From: Saccoglossus kowalevskii
Lineage: Eukaryota; Hemichordata; Enteropneusta; Harrimaniidae
Length of the DNA stretch: 13,534 nt
Direction of reading: 5' to 3'
Assembly (NCBI RefSeq): GCF_000003605.2
Contig: NW_003132365.1
Coordinates: forward strand, 95,130 to 108,663
Shown here: piece by piece, positions 1 through 8,730 of the stretch
How the letters are laid out: the number at the start of each line of letters is the position of its first letter
Numbering within the stretch: the stretch's first letter is position 1
Notes under the pieces: model-generated
Told to the model about the DNA's origin: nothing
Databases searched by the model: none
What the model saw: only the letters and a program-made list of their open reading frames with translations
Program-made: the position numbers and the translations under genes

Positions 1-395
1 CTACATATGGACCTCTCTCAGATTTGTTCATTTTGTAATGATATATTTAATTCTCTAATTTTGGTGAATATTTTTGTCATTTTTAGTAAAAAGTGATATT
101 TTCGACTTCTTGTTGAAAACTGCAAGTCCAATTGCTTTGATGTTACATATATAGGTACTACATGTGGTTCTAACTCAGATTTGTTCATTTCATGATGATA
201 TCTTTAATTCTCTAATTTTGATGAATATTTTTGTAATTTTTGGTAAAAAGTGATATTTTCCACATCTTGTTGTAAACCGCAAGTCCGATTGTTTTGATAC
301 TATACATATTGTTCATTTTTTAATGATACTTTCTGTTCTTTAATTGAAATGTGCATTGCTAACAGCGGAGCTATCTCAGCCGACAGGCTGCTTGT
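1..395 (+). mobile_element. Family A repeat, 3' part (truncated by window start)
   Basis: This AT-rich non-coding repeat is made of near-identical units. The word CAGATTTGTTCATT recurs at 19 and 176, a period of about 157 bp, and each unit also carries CTAATTTTGGTGAATATTTTT-like and AAAAAGTGATATTTTC words. A third partial unit near 303 runs into GTGCATTGCTAACAGCGGAGCTA (the last 13 bases at 361-373). A small hairpin, CAGCC-gaca-GGCTG, and the shared end GCTTGT at 395 follow. The same terminal block ends the copies at 12789 and, more diverged, at 3199, and the three sequences diverge immediately afterwards, which places the family's 3' boundary here. No protein is encoded. By structure it is a non-autonomous inverted-repeat element with internal tandem units; I cannot assign a superfamily. 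Confidence 0.75.
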
Positions 396-1733
396 TTGAG
401 TACAAATCATTTTGTGTAATACTTGTATATTTATAGTTTCGATAGCTCACAAGGGTGGTGCTGCGAAAACAACTGTTTCTACTTGGAACAGTTCCATTTT
501 TTCACAGAAGATTCTCATCTAGTATACCAATAACTGTGGGTATCGATGAACTTATTAAAATGACAGAAACCTTGAGTAGAATAAAAAAACAGTAATTTAT
601 TTCCACTTTAGACTCCCATTTCAAGAAAACAAAGGCTCACATTGTACAGTCAGAATACAGTCTGATTCCCAGTTTGTTGATCAGTTCATAACAATAGATG
701 GGATGTCTGCAACTTCAGTATGTTTTCCGTACCTCTGTTTTGAGTGAAAAAGCTCAAAAAAGCCTATTTTTGGGAGAAACTCGCATACACTTTGCTAGTT
801 TGAGAAAAAAGAACAATTTCACAAAATTTACACACAGAGCTAACTAAAAATATATTACATGTAGGTAGTAACATTTCAGCCCACAAACCTAGGTCTCATT
901 CTTAATCAATGACTCGCCATGTTGAAATCAGTGGTCAAGAATTATTATACACATGATTTCAACTTACAACAGTGTATGTCTTTGTCATTGTGTTATTTGT
1001 AACTGGTTTGAGGTGCATGAACTGCATTGACATATGTTATGGCAACTTTCAAATATATATCTTACATCAACACTAACTGGAAAACATTTTGAACACTGGG
1101 TGGCGCTATTCACATATAACGAATAATTTGAACTGGCTGTGAGAAAAAAATTTGGTGGAATAGTTAAAGTTGAAGCACTTGTGTGGTATTGAAAATAAGT
1201 AATTTTTTTTTTTTTGTGAAAATTGTCATGTAGGACTAGCAGTTTATTGATACAAAAAATTTTTAGATAAGTCCTTTTCACAGATTATGCAAATTACACA
1301 AAAATAGTAACCCATTATTATGTCAGTATATACTATTATTATACATCTGTCACCATAACGCCATAAGTTACAGCATGCCATAATTTGGCAGTATTTTATG
1401 GGGTATTTTCATCCCACCATATAAGGAAATGCGAATTCCAAATTTTGGAATGATTATGCATGTAAGCGTCTTCTAAAAACAAACAAACATGGCTGCCACC
1501 AGGGTTTGACCGGAATCAACACAAAGAAGTTCATTGATTCTGTTCTAAAGCTTTTGGATTTCAGCATTCCCATGATGTATCCTTAGAAGGAAAAGATGTA
1601 TAATAATAAGGTTATTACAAGGATACCTCAAAGTATGCACGAAGACAGAACAGCAGGAGTATCGACCGATGCTCAGCGGAGGTCGATGCGACGGCGTACT
1701 GTCTGAGTAATAAACTCGTAATACTTTTTTGTT
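396..1733. other. AT-rich non-coding stretch
   Basis: I see no gene. The stretch contains homopolymer runs (a long T run near 1203-1215), short open frames on both strands with no domain-like composition, and one local CpG-dense patch at 1640-1697. ATGGCTGCCACC at 1489 has a good translation-start and YY1-like context, but the frame closes after six codons. Intron or intergenic DNA is the simplest reading. Confidence 0.6.
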
Positions 1734-1825
1734 GACACTAATTCCTATTCTAGAATGCAATGTATTGCGACTAGCATGAAATATAATTAGTAAATAACGT
1801 TTTGATAATAAACTATTATCACCAT
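1734..1825 (+). repeat. Short dispersed repeat, copy 1 of 2
   Basis: This segment aligns with 12988-13073. Both begin with a GRCACTRATKCCTATTC-like word, continue through GAATRCAATG and ATTGYGACTAGCATGAA, and end in TATCACCAT. The middle portions have diverged. The family is unknown and no coding potential is visible. The copies may be part of a longer tail of family A, because copy 2 lies about 200 bp after the end of a family A element, but that is inference. Confidence 0.55.
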
Positions 1826-2207
1826 GAAAAATGTTATAGGGGCACTTCCAGTTAAGCCTAATCTCACAACAAATTTACTTTCTGGATTAAAACTACAATG
1901 GATAACAAAATATAGATTAACTTTGTAAATAACATAAACAATAGTGTCCCATGATTCTTTGATGCAATCCCTGGACTTTGGAAGGTTCTTACTGAATTCT
2001 CGTTTAAAAAAAAAAAATAATGCCAGAGTTACACCAAAATATATCCCATATATTGTACATAGATACAACACTCGTGTTGCTTTCATACTGCCAATATTTG
2101 TAAATTCCAAATACACCCCATCATATCCTGATTGGTTATGGATGCAGTGGCAGGTCATCTTGTGCGTGAAAAAACATGGCATATGTTCTGCATCAAGTTT
2201 GCGTTGG
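1826..2207. other. AT-rich non-coding stretch
   Basis: Overlapping short open frames lie on both strands here, up to 131 codons on the minus strand. They are rich in F, I, Y and K, as expected from translating AT-rich DNA, and no recognisable motif or splice structure supports them. Nothing else stands out. Confidence 0.5.
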
Positions 2208-2914
2208 TCAACTTAGCAGAGCTGTTCATGTTGCTGATTGATCATTGTGTGAACTTTTCCATTTTCAAGTTTTCAGCATCGTTTTCGTCCTTATTTGTTA
2301 CATATGTTCTTTGGGTGGACAACTATGAGATTTGATCATTTTGTGCCGCGATGTTCTATTTTAAATAAATATTTGATTAAAAATGTTATTTGTGACTTCT
2401 TGAAAACCTCTACTCCAATTGCTTTGATACTTGTATGTGTATCTTAGGTGAATCTCTATTGAATATTTCATGACGATATTTTCAATTCAGAAATTTTATA
2501 CTTTTGTCATTTTTAGTCGAAAAGGTTGAGTTCTTGAAAACATCTACTCTGATTGTTTTGATACTTGGTATACCGGTATGTGTACTTTGGTTGAAACTCT
2601 ATTAGGTTTCAGTATTTTGTGATGATATTTATTTACTATTCTGTAATTTAAGTGAATATTTTTGTTAATTTTGGTCAAAAATGCTATTTGACTTCTTCTT
2701 GATAACTGGTATACATATACATGTATCTTTGGTGGAACTTGATTAGATTAGTTCATTTTGTGTCATAAGGGGAATTAATTCACAGACATATCCTATATCT
2801 GGAATTGATGAATCCAAAACTTTGATACTGTTAAAGTATCCTCTTCAGTGATAAAATCTAAACACACTGTTGAAGCCAGAGTTATTTATTTCTCCACTAT
2901 GATATAACTAAGTC

Positions 2915-3020
2915 GTCAGCAGTGGCACAATGGATATGGGCAGTGTGGTAGTAAATCAAAGCACTGTGGCGGTACCACTACATTATTTGTATCTTGGGGA
3001 GAACACTGAGAGGCTAACAA
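2915..3020 (+). mobile_element. Decayed tRNA-derived SINE
   Basis: TGGCACAATGG at 2923-2933 matches a polymerase III A box with one key change. About 40 bp on, GCGGTACCACTAC at roughly 2968-2980 looks like a B box that has lost its central GTTCGA. The next 27 bp (CATT...ATCTTGGGGAGAACACT, 2981-3007) resemble the conserved segment written as GTGTCCTTGGGCAAGGCACT in many invertebrate tRNA SINEs. The order and spacing of the three blocks are what support the call. With a broken B box it is unlikely to be transcribed. It lies in the non-repeat part of the surrounding family A copy. Confidence 0.45.
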
Positions 3021-3025
3021 TTGCA

Positions 3026-3039
3026 ATTGCCATGGCAAC
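3026..3039 (+). promoter_or_regulatory. RFX X-box-like motif
   Basis: ATTGCCATGGCAAC differs from the symmetrical RFX consensus GTTGCCATGGCAAC only at its first base. A weaker relative (ATAACCATGGCAAA) lies at 3090-3103, and a GGCAAC half-site lies at 3083-3088. RFX factors bind such sites upstream of cilia and other genes. No start site is visible nearby, so function is unproven. Confidence 0.3.
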
Positions 3040-3283
3040 AATCATATAATCGACCATGTTTGTGATATGGCAAGAATATTTTGGCAACAATAACCATGGC
3101 AAATAATTAATATTTTATGGTATAGCACATTATCAACTTTATTTAAAAAACAGCACTCTTTAAAGACAGCAGAGCTATATCGACAGACTGATTGCTTGTT
3201 ATTACCTTATCATTTCCAAACACTTCAAAACAAGTTTAAATATTTGCATGTGAAACAGTGTGACTGGATTGATGATAGATCAT

Positions 3284-3305
3284 TTACTAATTAGCTAATT
3301 AGTAA
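3284..3305. promoter_or_regulatory. Perfect palindrome of two abutting CTAATTAG sites
   Basis: The 22 bp at 3284-3305 equal their own reverse complement. The core is two directly adjacent CTAATTAG octamers (3287-3294 and 3295-3302), each carrying the TAATTA word bound by many homeodomain proteins. A dimer-bound homeodomain site or a cruciform are both possible, and chance is possible in AT-rich DNA. Confidence 0.3.
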
Positions 3306-3668
3306 TCCATTTCTTAATACCTTATGTCAAAATACGTTTGGATCTTTAGAGTAGTCACAAATTTTCATGTCAGGTCCTGTTAGACTTAAAATATAGCATA
3401 CATACTTTTAGTATGTGTTTGTTTTGGATATTTCAACTTTGTCATTCTGTACTTCGTTTAGTAATTCAGACCAAACAAAAGCAAGTAATTCTAGTTCCCC
3501 TAAAGGGTAAACAATGGTTAAGTCCCATACTTTGGTCATAGTCTCAACATGAGACTCTGAATAACAGGTAGTCTATGAAGATAGCGTCATCATGCAGTAT
3601 TAATGAACAAAATTCACATTACAATCTATGCTTCCAAACAACCCAATATTTATGCTGGAGAACATGGT

Positions 3669-3700
3669 AAACTGTCAAGTAGTCAAACTGTCAAGTAGTC
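3669..3700 (+). repeat. 16-bp perfect tandem duplication
   Basis: AAACTGTCAAGTAGTC occurs twice with no gap and no mismatch, followed by the first four bases of a third unit (AAAC). This looks like a recent replication-slippage duplication or a two-copy minisatellite. It has no coding context. Confidence 0.85.
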
Positions 3701-5081
3701 AAACAAGTAAGAAAAAATAACATGGACCCTATGGTATGCATAAAAATGTAAGTTCTACAAAAGAAATGTCAGTGAATACAATATTTTTCTAAAAAATCTC
3801 CTGCAGCTTCCATGGACAAGTAGACAGCTCCTAATTAATATTGCTAAAACACCAGTTGTGAACTTTAATTCATATTTATTGAGTTACATCATTATGACAA
3901 GGGAAAAAAAAATATTTCTGTTTTCCAGGTTATATAATAAATTCTCTAATTGATATTTCATGGGTATTTTTCTGACTGTATCTGTATGTATTAATATATG
4001 TACACATATCTAAATTGGTGGTTGAAATTTCCAACCCAGTTTATAAAATTGTTCACAAACAGCTGATTACTGGTTAGCATGCATGTAGTTGTTGCATTGC
4101 GCAATCATTTTTACAGTACCAAACTATATGGAAATTTTAATCTGGTTGAATTATTAGAGTGAACATCTGTGATTACATAAAATATATTACCAGTAAATGC
4201 CATACATAATGTACCACTTGTTGTACTTCACAAGTAAGTTGGGGGTGATGAACCCCCCAAATTTTGGTAAATTGGTATTATATGACATCATCAGCTTGTT
4301 GAAAAGCAATATTGTAATTGATTGGCAGTTTTGTGAACTAAGTTGCAGTACTGATGTATTCCTTCTCATGGAAGCAATCTGTATATTCAAAACAAAGATT
4401 CTGTGGAAAGGTGAATGAAAATGCAATAATAGGCCAAGAATGAAAATTTTAGTTCAAATAATGTTTCATAATTTACTAGTACCTTGCTTAGTGAGAGATA
4501 CATTTACATATTCATTATTTGGGACAGGCATTTTACTTCTCTAACCAGTCCAATGTACATGTACAAGCAATTAGTTAATTTCGACCCATGATCTGTGGTG
4601 TAGATATTGGGAGTGAACATTGGAATACAAAATGTCAATACCGGTAACTATTGTTTTATCAATGTCACAATACAAATATTACAATACAGTTTTGTACAAA
4701 GAGTATAAGACTAAAACAATTATACATTTGAAATATAACTGGTAGTGGGCCTTCCCGTGTATACGTTCTGTCTGTTCATGAAGATAAATAATAAAATTAT
4801 GAATTCTATGTAATAACTTTATTACTCTACAAGTACCATCTGTATGGTGAAGAAAAACCTTAAATGCATCACAGAGACAAAAACAAACAATATATTAAAT
4901 ACTACAAATACGATTTAAAAAAAAAATATTAAAAAAATAATACCATGTTCTTATTTGATTTTGCATATTGTATTTTTTTAAGTAGCCTTTCCTCTTTCTA
5001 GTTTTTGTAATCACATTCTTTGAATGAGAATGTTTTTCCCTGCTTATGTAATTAACAATTTAGGATAAAGAGAATTTCAAA

Positions 5082-5107
5082 GATGATGATGATGATGACG
5101 ATGATGG
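5082..5107 (+). repeat. (GAT)n microsatellite
   Basis: Eight near-perfect GAT triplets are interrupted by one GAC. The flanking DNA has no sustained open frame that would make this a poly-aspartate tract, so it is treated as a simple repeat. Confidence 0.9.
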
Positions 5108-5695
5108 TAGCTAAGCCATCACGGAACCTGGAACTCTATTTCATATTATTCATAATTTCACATATTTGTGTAGTTGCACAAGATTTTCCCGTTGTTTTTT
5201 TATAAAAATTGAGAATAGCTTATAGATAGCAAATGTCACAAAATCAAACTTTCCACATACAAATAGATGCAAAATGTTTGAGTGATCAAAATTATAGAAA
5301 TAACAATTTACAGCTTTATCAGGCCAGCTTTCAGAAAACATAATTTGATACTTTGCTTGATAAATCATGTTCAAAGTACCACACTTATGACATGGCTTTG
5401 ACTTCACATCCACATTGTTTAAAAGAAAGGGCTTCTGTGAGTTTGAAAATAAAAAAAGACGTTGCCATAGTGGTACATGTTATTACATCAGGATTTAGAA
5501 AGCCCGAAGTTTGAATAATCCATTTATATTGGACATTGTAAATAGTGATGTAACATATTGTGACTAATTTATCATAATAGAATATATTAGTATAAGTCGT
5601 ATCCATGCATGCTTCAGCATCCTTAAGTGATGTCAATTGTGGTAATCATGGACTAAACTAATTTACTTGTGTGCTAAAAGTTTATCAAAATTAAG
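5108..5695. other. AT-rich non-coding stretch
   Basis: Two minus-strand open frames of about 85 codons (5150-5413 and 5385-5636) overlap head to tail. Neither shows a signal peptide, domain motif or convincing splice boundary. I see no repeat or RNA gene. Confidence 0.5.
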
Positions 5696-6090
5696 AATTT
5701 CTGCCATTCTGGAACTGAATTGCTGTGTATGGACAAATTTTGTTTAAACTTGGTACATACATTGGAAATTTGTCTTTCAGATCAGATTTAAAATGGCTGC
5801 TCAGTGGCCATTTTGTTTTTATGAATGAGGTTCTGGAGCTGTATCTCTGATATGCCTTGATCAAATCATGTTCAAACATTGTATACCATGCATCTTGTCT
5901 CGTGTATGCATGTGTAATCAGATACAAGACAACAGAATGGGGGACATTTAAACAATTTTAAAAATTCACAAATTGAACATTTCTGAACCAGATTTTGTTA
6001 GTGTGCTGATGGATTTCTTTCAAACTTGATCCATACATTGGCCATTATGGGGTGTAATAGGGTTCAGGAGCTGCATCTCAGTTTGGTTTG
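5696..6090 (+). repeat. Family B dispersed repeat with two diverged units
   Basis: Matching landmarks recur in the same order. TTTAAACTTGGTACATACATTGG at 5743-5765 pairs with CAAACTTGATCCATACATTGG at 6021-6041. GGTTCTGGAGCTGTATCTC at 5829 pairs with GGTTCAGGAGCTGCATCTC at 6061. The first unit has about 45 bp more between the landmarks, including an AAAATGGC...GCCATTTT hairpin near 5791-5815, so the second unit carries a deletion or the first an insertion. The sequence is unlike family A. No protein is encoded; the type is unknown. Confidence 0.55.
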
Positions 6091-7030
6091 CTATTGAACC
6101 AACAAAAACCCTGTCTTGACGTGACTTGTTCACTATGGGGTAGTAGGTATAGTTTGTAGGATTAGAATTACTAATTTACTCGTACAATAACGCTGGTTTT
6201 TCTAGAAGAAACTGCAAGAGTGAAAACTGCAATTCAGTGGTGCCACCAAGTGGAGAAAATAGAGCTCTCTCTACCAGGGTTTTTGATAATTCTAAATTAA
6301 AATGGAGCATTCTATGGCTTCCTTGGGGCCAAAATTACTATCAGACAGCTCACAGTTGATGACTGGCCACATGTGATCCCTGGTCAATCAGAATTTTATG
6401 ATTGCCAGAGGATCGGCTCCCTATTGTAAGGTGGTGCATGGCCATTGCATGAGGGTGCTGCGCCCCTGTTCCCTGCAATAATATTTTTGTAAATTTTAAT
6501 ATATCTTGATAATTATTTTTTTTTTCATATAAGAGCCCATAAACACACCAAAATGTAACAAAAGGAAATGTGTAAATTACCGAAGATTTGATCTCTTGTA
6601 AACAAAATTATGGGTTAGCAAGAATCTTTTTTAGGAGAGTAGTAGCTTGAATATCTTCCCATTAATAGAATAATCATGTTATCACCATTAAAACATAGGC
6701 TGATGTATCCTACATACATGTAAATTATATCTGACAATTATTGGAAAGACCCCTTGAAAAATATTTGAATTCAAACATGTTTCTACTTTTCAGTAATTAT
6801 TATATCTTACGAAATAAGTTTTTTTTTTCATCTTTCGGCCTTCTAAAATTTTAGTAAATGTTTTAAAATCATTTGTTTAATGTCAAAATGAAGAGAAAAT
6901 ATTTACAAACCTATGTCGACAATGTTAGCTTTGTTGCAGGTACCGGGGTGAATTCAAATCACCTCATCAATAAAAGAACAAATTATAGTCTAAACTCGGT
7001 ATGTTTTATAGGTGGCCATTGTTGGCTGAC
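6091..7030. other. Non-coding stretch, slightly less AT-rich at 6330-6475
   Basis: No open frame of note is present. The segment 6330-6475 is richer in G and C (GGTGCTGCGCCCC near 6450) and may be an old repeat or a non-coding exon, but no second copy or splice pair was found. The rest is AT-rich with T runs. Confidence 0.45.
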
Positions 7031-7246
7031 TGAGAAACTGTGAAAGTGTTCCTAATTTTGTGGGAAAACACTAGCAAAGAGTTTCTAGTTGGTGATTTTG
7101 CTAGAGGTGTAGTGCACATGTTCAGATTTCAAGATGGAATTAATGAATTACATTGTTTTTCTATTTCATTTACAGACTTTGTGGACAAGCTGAACATGAA
7201 CGATGATGTGATTGGTACACATTTGGTTAACTATTACCTTTAAGGT
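7031..7246 (+). CDS. Possible coding exon, unknown protein
   Basis: After a TGA at 7031-7033 the frame is open to a TAA at 7241-7243, about 70 codons with no good ATG near the start (the first codon of note is GTG at 7040). The composition is more protein-like than other frames here, with mixed D, N, G, V, K and aromatic residues and few low-complexity runs. An acceptor-like CTATTTCATTTACAG ends at 7174 and a donor-like AAG|GTGAGC follows the stop, so 7175-7243 could be a last coding exon encoding about 22 residues ending in NYYL, or part of a non-coding exon. AATAAA near 7585 could serve as its polyadenylation signal. I recognise no family. A chance frame remains the main alternative. Confidence 0.22.
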
Positions 7247-7398
7247 GAGCTGATATATACATGTATTGGTATACAAATAACTTGAACTCTGACCCCTGAC
7301 CCGTACCATCACCATTCTTTACATACTTGAGTGAATACCTTTGTGTGAGCTTAGCAGAAGCATTTTTGCTATCGCTCAAATGACACTGAAATGAAAAC

Positions 7399-7590
7399 AT
7401 GCGGCTACATATCAAACTAACGGTACTTGTGTTGGTTTTCTTCAAGTATGTTTTGGGTAATGAAGAACAATATCACTGGTTAACTCCATGCATATACCAA
7501 GAACCACAACAGTGTGGTCAAGAGGTAAGAATTGCGTATGTAAACGTCACAGTACAAAATCGCAGTTTTTCCGTTATGTTGAGGAAATAA
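7399..7590 (+). CDS. Possible secreted-protein first exon
   Basis: The ATG at 7399 has A at -3. The first 20 residues resemble a signal peptide: a basic start (MRLHIK), a hydrophobic core, and VLG before a likely cleavage. A lysine at 16 is unusual for such a core. The following acidic, cysteine-bearing stretch contains WLTPCIYQEPQQCGQE. At 7524/7525, CAAGAG|GTAAGA is an excellent splice donor that would give a 42-codon exon ending in phase 0. Read unspliced, the frame adds two N-glycosylation sequons (NVT, NRS) and stops at 7590 as a 63-residue protein. A possible continuation lies near 7837 (LSPLHECYIPHC...), also short and unproven. A short upstream ATG frame at 7391 overlaps the start. 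The family is unknown and chance is not excluded. Confidence 0.28.
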   Translation: MRLHIKLTVLVLVFFKYVLGNEEQYHWLTPCIYQEPQQCGQEVRIAYVNVTVQNRSFSVMLRK

Positions 7591-7599
7591 ATTTACAGT

Positions 7600-8068
7600 T
7601 CAGTTGCTACATCATAGTTTACGTTGTTGACGATATCACCTACATGTATGTTTAGACAATTGTCCTTATTTCGGTTTGTTTTACACCTGTACAGACCAAT
7701 AAGTGGTTTGACTATTGACTAGGCTCTTTGTTTATTCTTCTGCTGTACTTGTATGTCAGGTAAATCACTAAAAATTATGCAACCACTCTTTTAGGTTATT
7801 TTTCAATAATGCCACAGCTTTAGGTAGCTTAATAGTTATCTCCACTCCATGAATGCTATATCCCACACTGCACAGTAGTACCACGATACTTGTTGATGGT
7901 AGATTTATAATAGGAGGAAATGACAGGTATTTTTATGATGTTTACCAGGAAATTAAATTATTGTTTACTTTCCTGATATTGGTATTAAAAATAAATGTTT
8001 CTAGCCTTGTTTATGGCATCTCGATAAAAGATTGTTTATACATGCCACTACTCTGTTAAAGTAGATAA
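7600..8068. other. Non-coding stretch with weak exon-like patch
   Basis: An acceptor-like CACTGCACAG ending near 7876 and a donor-like GACAG|GTATTT near 7925 bracket an open frame reading ...TTILVDGRFIIGGNDR. This could be a short exon, but it does not join in frame to the donor at 7525 through that acceptor. I treat it as unproven. Nothing else is visible. Confidence 0.3.
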
Positions 8069-8069
8069 A

Positions 8070-8116
<47 letters not shown>

Positions 8117-8134
8117 TAAAAATAATAATAATAA
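8069..8134 (+). repeat. (AAT)n microsatellite
   Basis: About 20 AAT triplets occur with a few AAAAT interruptions. The array abuts a possible retroposon tail on its right side. Confidence 0.92.
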
Positions 8135-8170
8135 CTTTATTGCATCCTTAGAAATACAATGTTTCTATCA
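8110..8170 (-). mobile_element. Possible retroposon 3' tail
   Basis: Read on the minus strand, a short unique segment passes through GGATGCAATAAAGTTATT and then into tandem ATT triplets. A polyadenylation-like AATAAA followed by a triplet microsatellite is a common 3' end for CR1/L2-like LINEs and their SINEs. No reverse transcriptase remnant is visible to the right, so the copy would be heavily 5' truncated. The triplet array may simply be a neighbouring microsatellite. Confidence 0.3.
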
Positions 8171-8507
8171 GTTAATAGCAATAAAGATTAGTTGTGGTAA
8201 CCACTACTACAAAAAGAAACTTAGTTGTTAATGGGAAAGTTAACCTGTTGTGACAAATAATTCCTGGAAAAAGTGAGTCAGAAAGTACTGATATCTTTTG
8301 TTTAGTTTGTTATGACCGGTAAGCCAAATTTTTCATTTAAATGATTGAATGTTTGTCATAAACATAATCTTTATTGGTATGTAGTATTCATAAATCAGCT
8401 TCACTTGAGTTGAGGTTTTTGCACAAAATTGTATATATTACACACTGAGTGTGTATGTTTTGCTTGTACTCCATTTTAATAAAATCATCGTGCATGGGTT
8501 GCTTTTT
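8171..8507. other. Non-coding stretch
   Basis: No gene is supported; a 65-codon minus-strand frame at 8388-8585 overlaps the next repeat and looks like chance. A 15-bp palindrome, ACACACTGAGTGTGT, lies at 8440-8454. Confidence 0.5.
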
Positions 8508-8730
8508 ATTAGCTCGGCTGCCATCATAATTGACAGTGAGACTATTCATGTAGGTGATTTCTTGTTGTTTGTACATTTGGTACATATCTTCAATTATTAG
8601 CCAATATTTTTGACATTTTTTTTTATAGCTTTGTCCAAAACTCTGACAAATTTGATTCTGTGAATATAACTTTTATTTTTTAATTTTAGTGAATATTTGT
8701 TGTCATTTTCAGTATAGTTTGATATATATT
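8508..8730 (+). mobile_element. Family A repeat, degraded copy without 3' end
   Basis: TTAGCTCGGCTG at 8510-8521 is a one-base variant of the family head TTAGCTCCGCTG. Diverged unit words follow: TTGGTACATATCTTCAATT, CCAATATTTTTGACATTTTT, CAAATTTGATT and TTTTAGTGAATATTTGTTGTCATTTT. The terminal AACAGCGGAGCTA block is absent. This is the oldest or most truncated of the four copies seen. Confidence 0.5.

Larger units (their letters stand above)
2208..3199 (+). mobile_element. Family A repeat, long diverged copy
   Basis: The head near 2208-2245 (TCAACTT-AGCAGAGCT followed by GATTG) matches the head of the copy at 12392-12441. Four units follow. The landmark words TTTGGGTGG, CTTAGGTGA, CTTTGGTTG and CTTTGGTGG fall at about 2310, 2443, 2585 and 2727, a period of 133-142 bp. 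The end, near 3165-3199 (GACAGCAGAGCTAT then GACAG and GCTTGT), is a degraded form of the termini at 361-395 and 12755-12789. The segment from about 2770 to 3150 does not match the units and includes a probable SINE, so this looks like an old copy that later received an insertion. Confidence 0.6.
3200..5081. other. AT-rich non-coding stretch
   Basis: No gene is supported. An open frame on each strand near 4187-4426 has no domain-like features. The notable items are a 22-bp palindrome (3284-3305) and a 16-bp tandem duplication (3669-3700). The segment near 4810-4830 (AATAACTTTATTACTCTAC) resembles the retroposon-like tail at 8130-8150, but too weakly for a separate call. Confidence 0.55.

Noticed and set aside
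1489-1506. ATGGCTGCCACC start-like site
   Set aside because: The frame closes after six codons and there is no good donor within it; only a YY1-like word remains.
1787-2182. 131-codon minus-strand open frame, the longest in the window
   Set aside because: Its composition is that of translated AT-rich DNA, it contains a run of F and K from a homopolymer, and it has no motif or splice support.
2923-2990. Intact tRNA gene
   Set aside because: The A box is recognisable but the B box lacks its core and no cloverleaf can be drawn; a decayed SINE fits better.
7853-8059. 68-codon plus-strand frame
   Set aside because: The second half is a hydrophobic AT-rich run, and the exon-like first part does not join in frame with the upstream donor through its best acceptor.
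8069-8134. Regular short repeats considered as a CRISPR-like array
   Set aside because: It is a plain AAT microsatellite without spacers, in a eukaryotic context.
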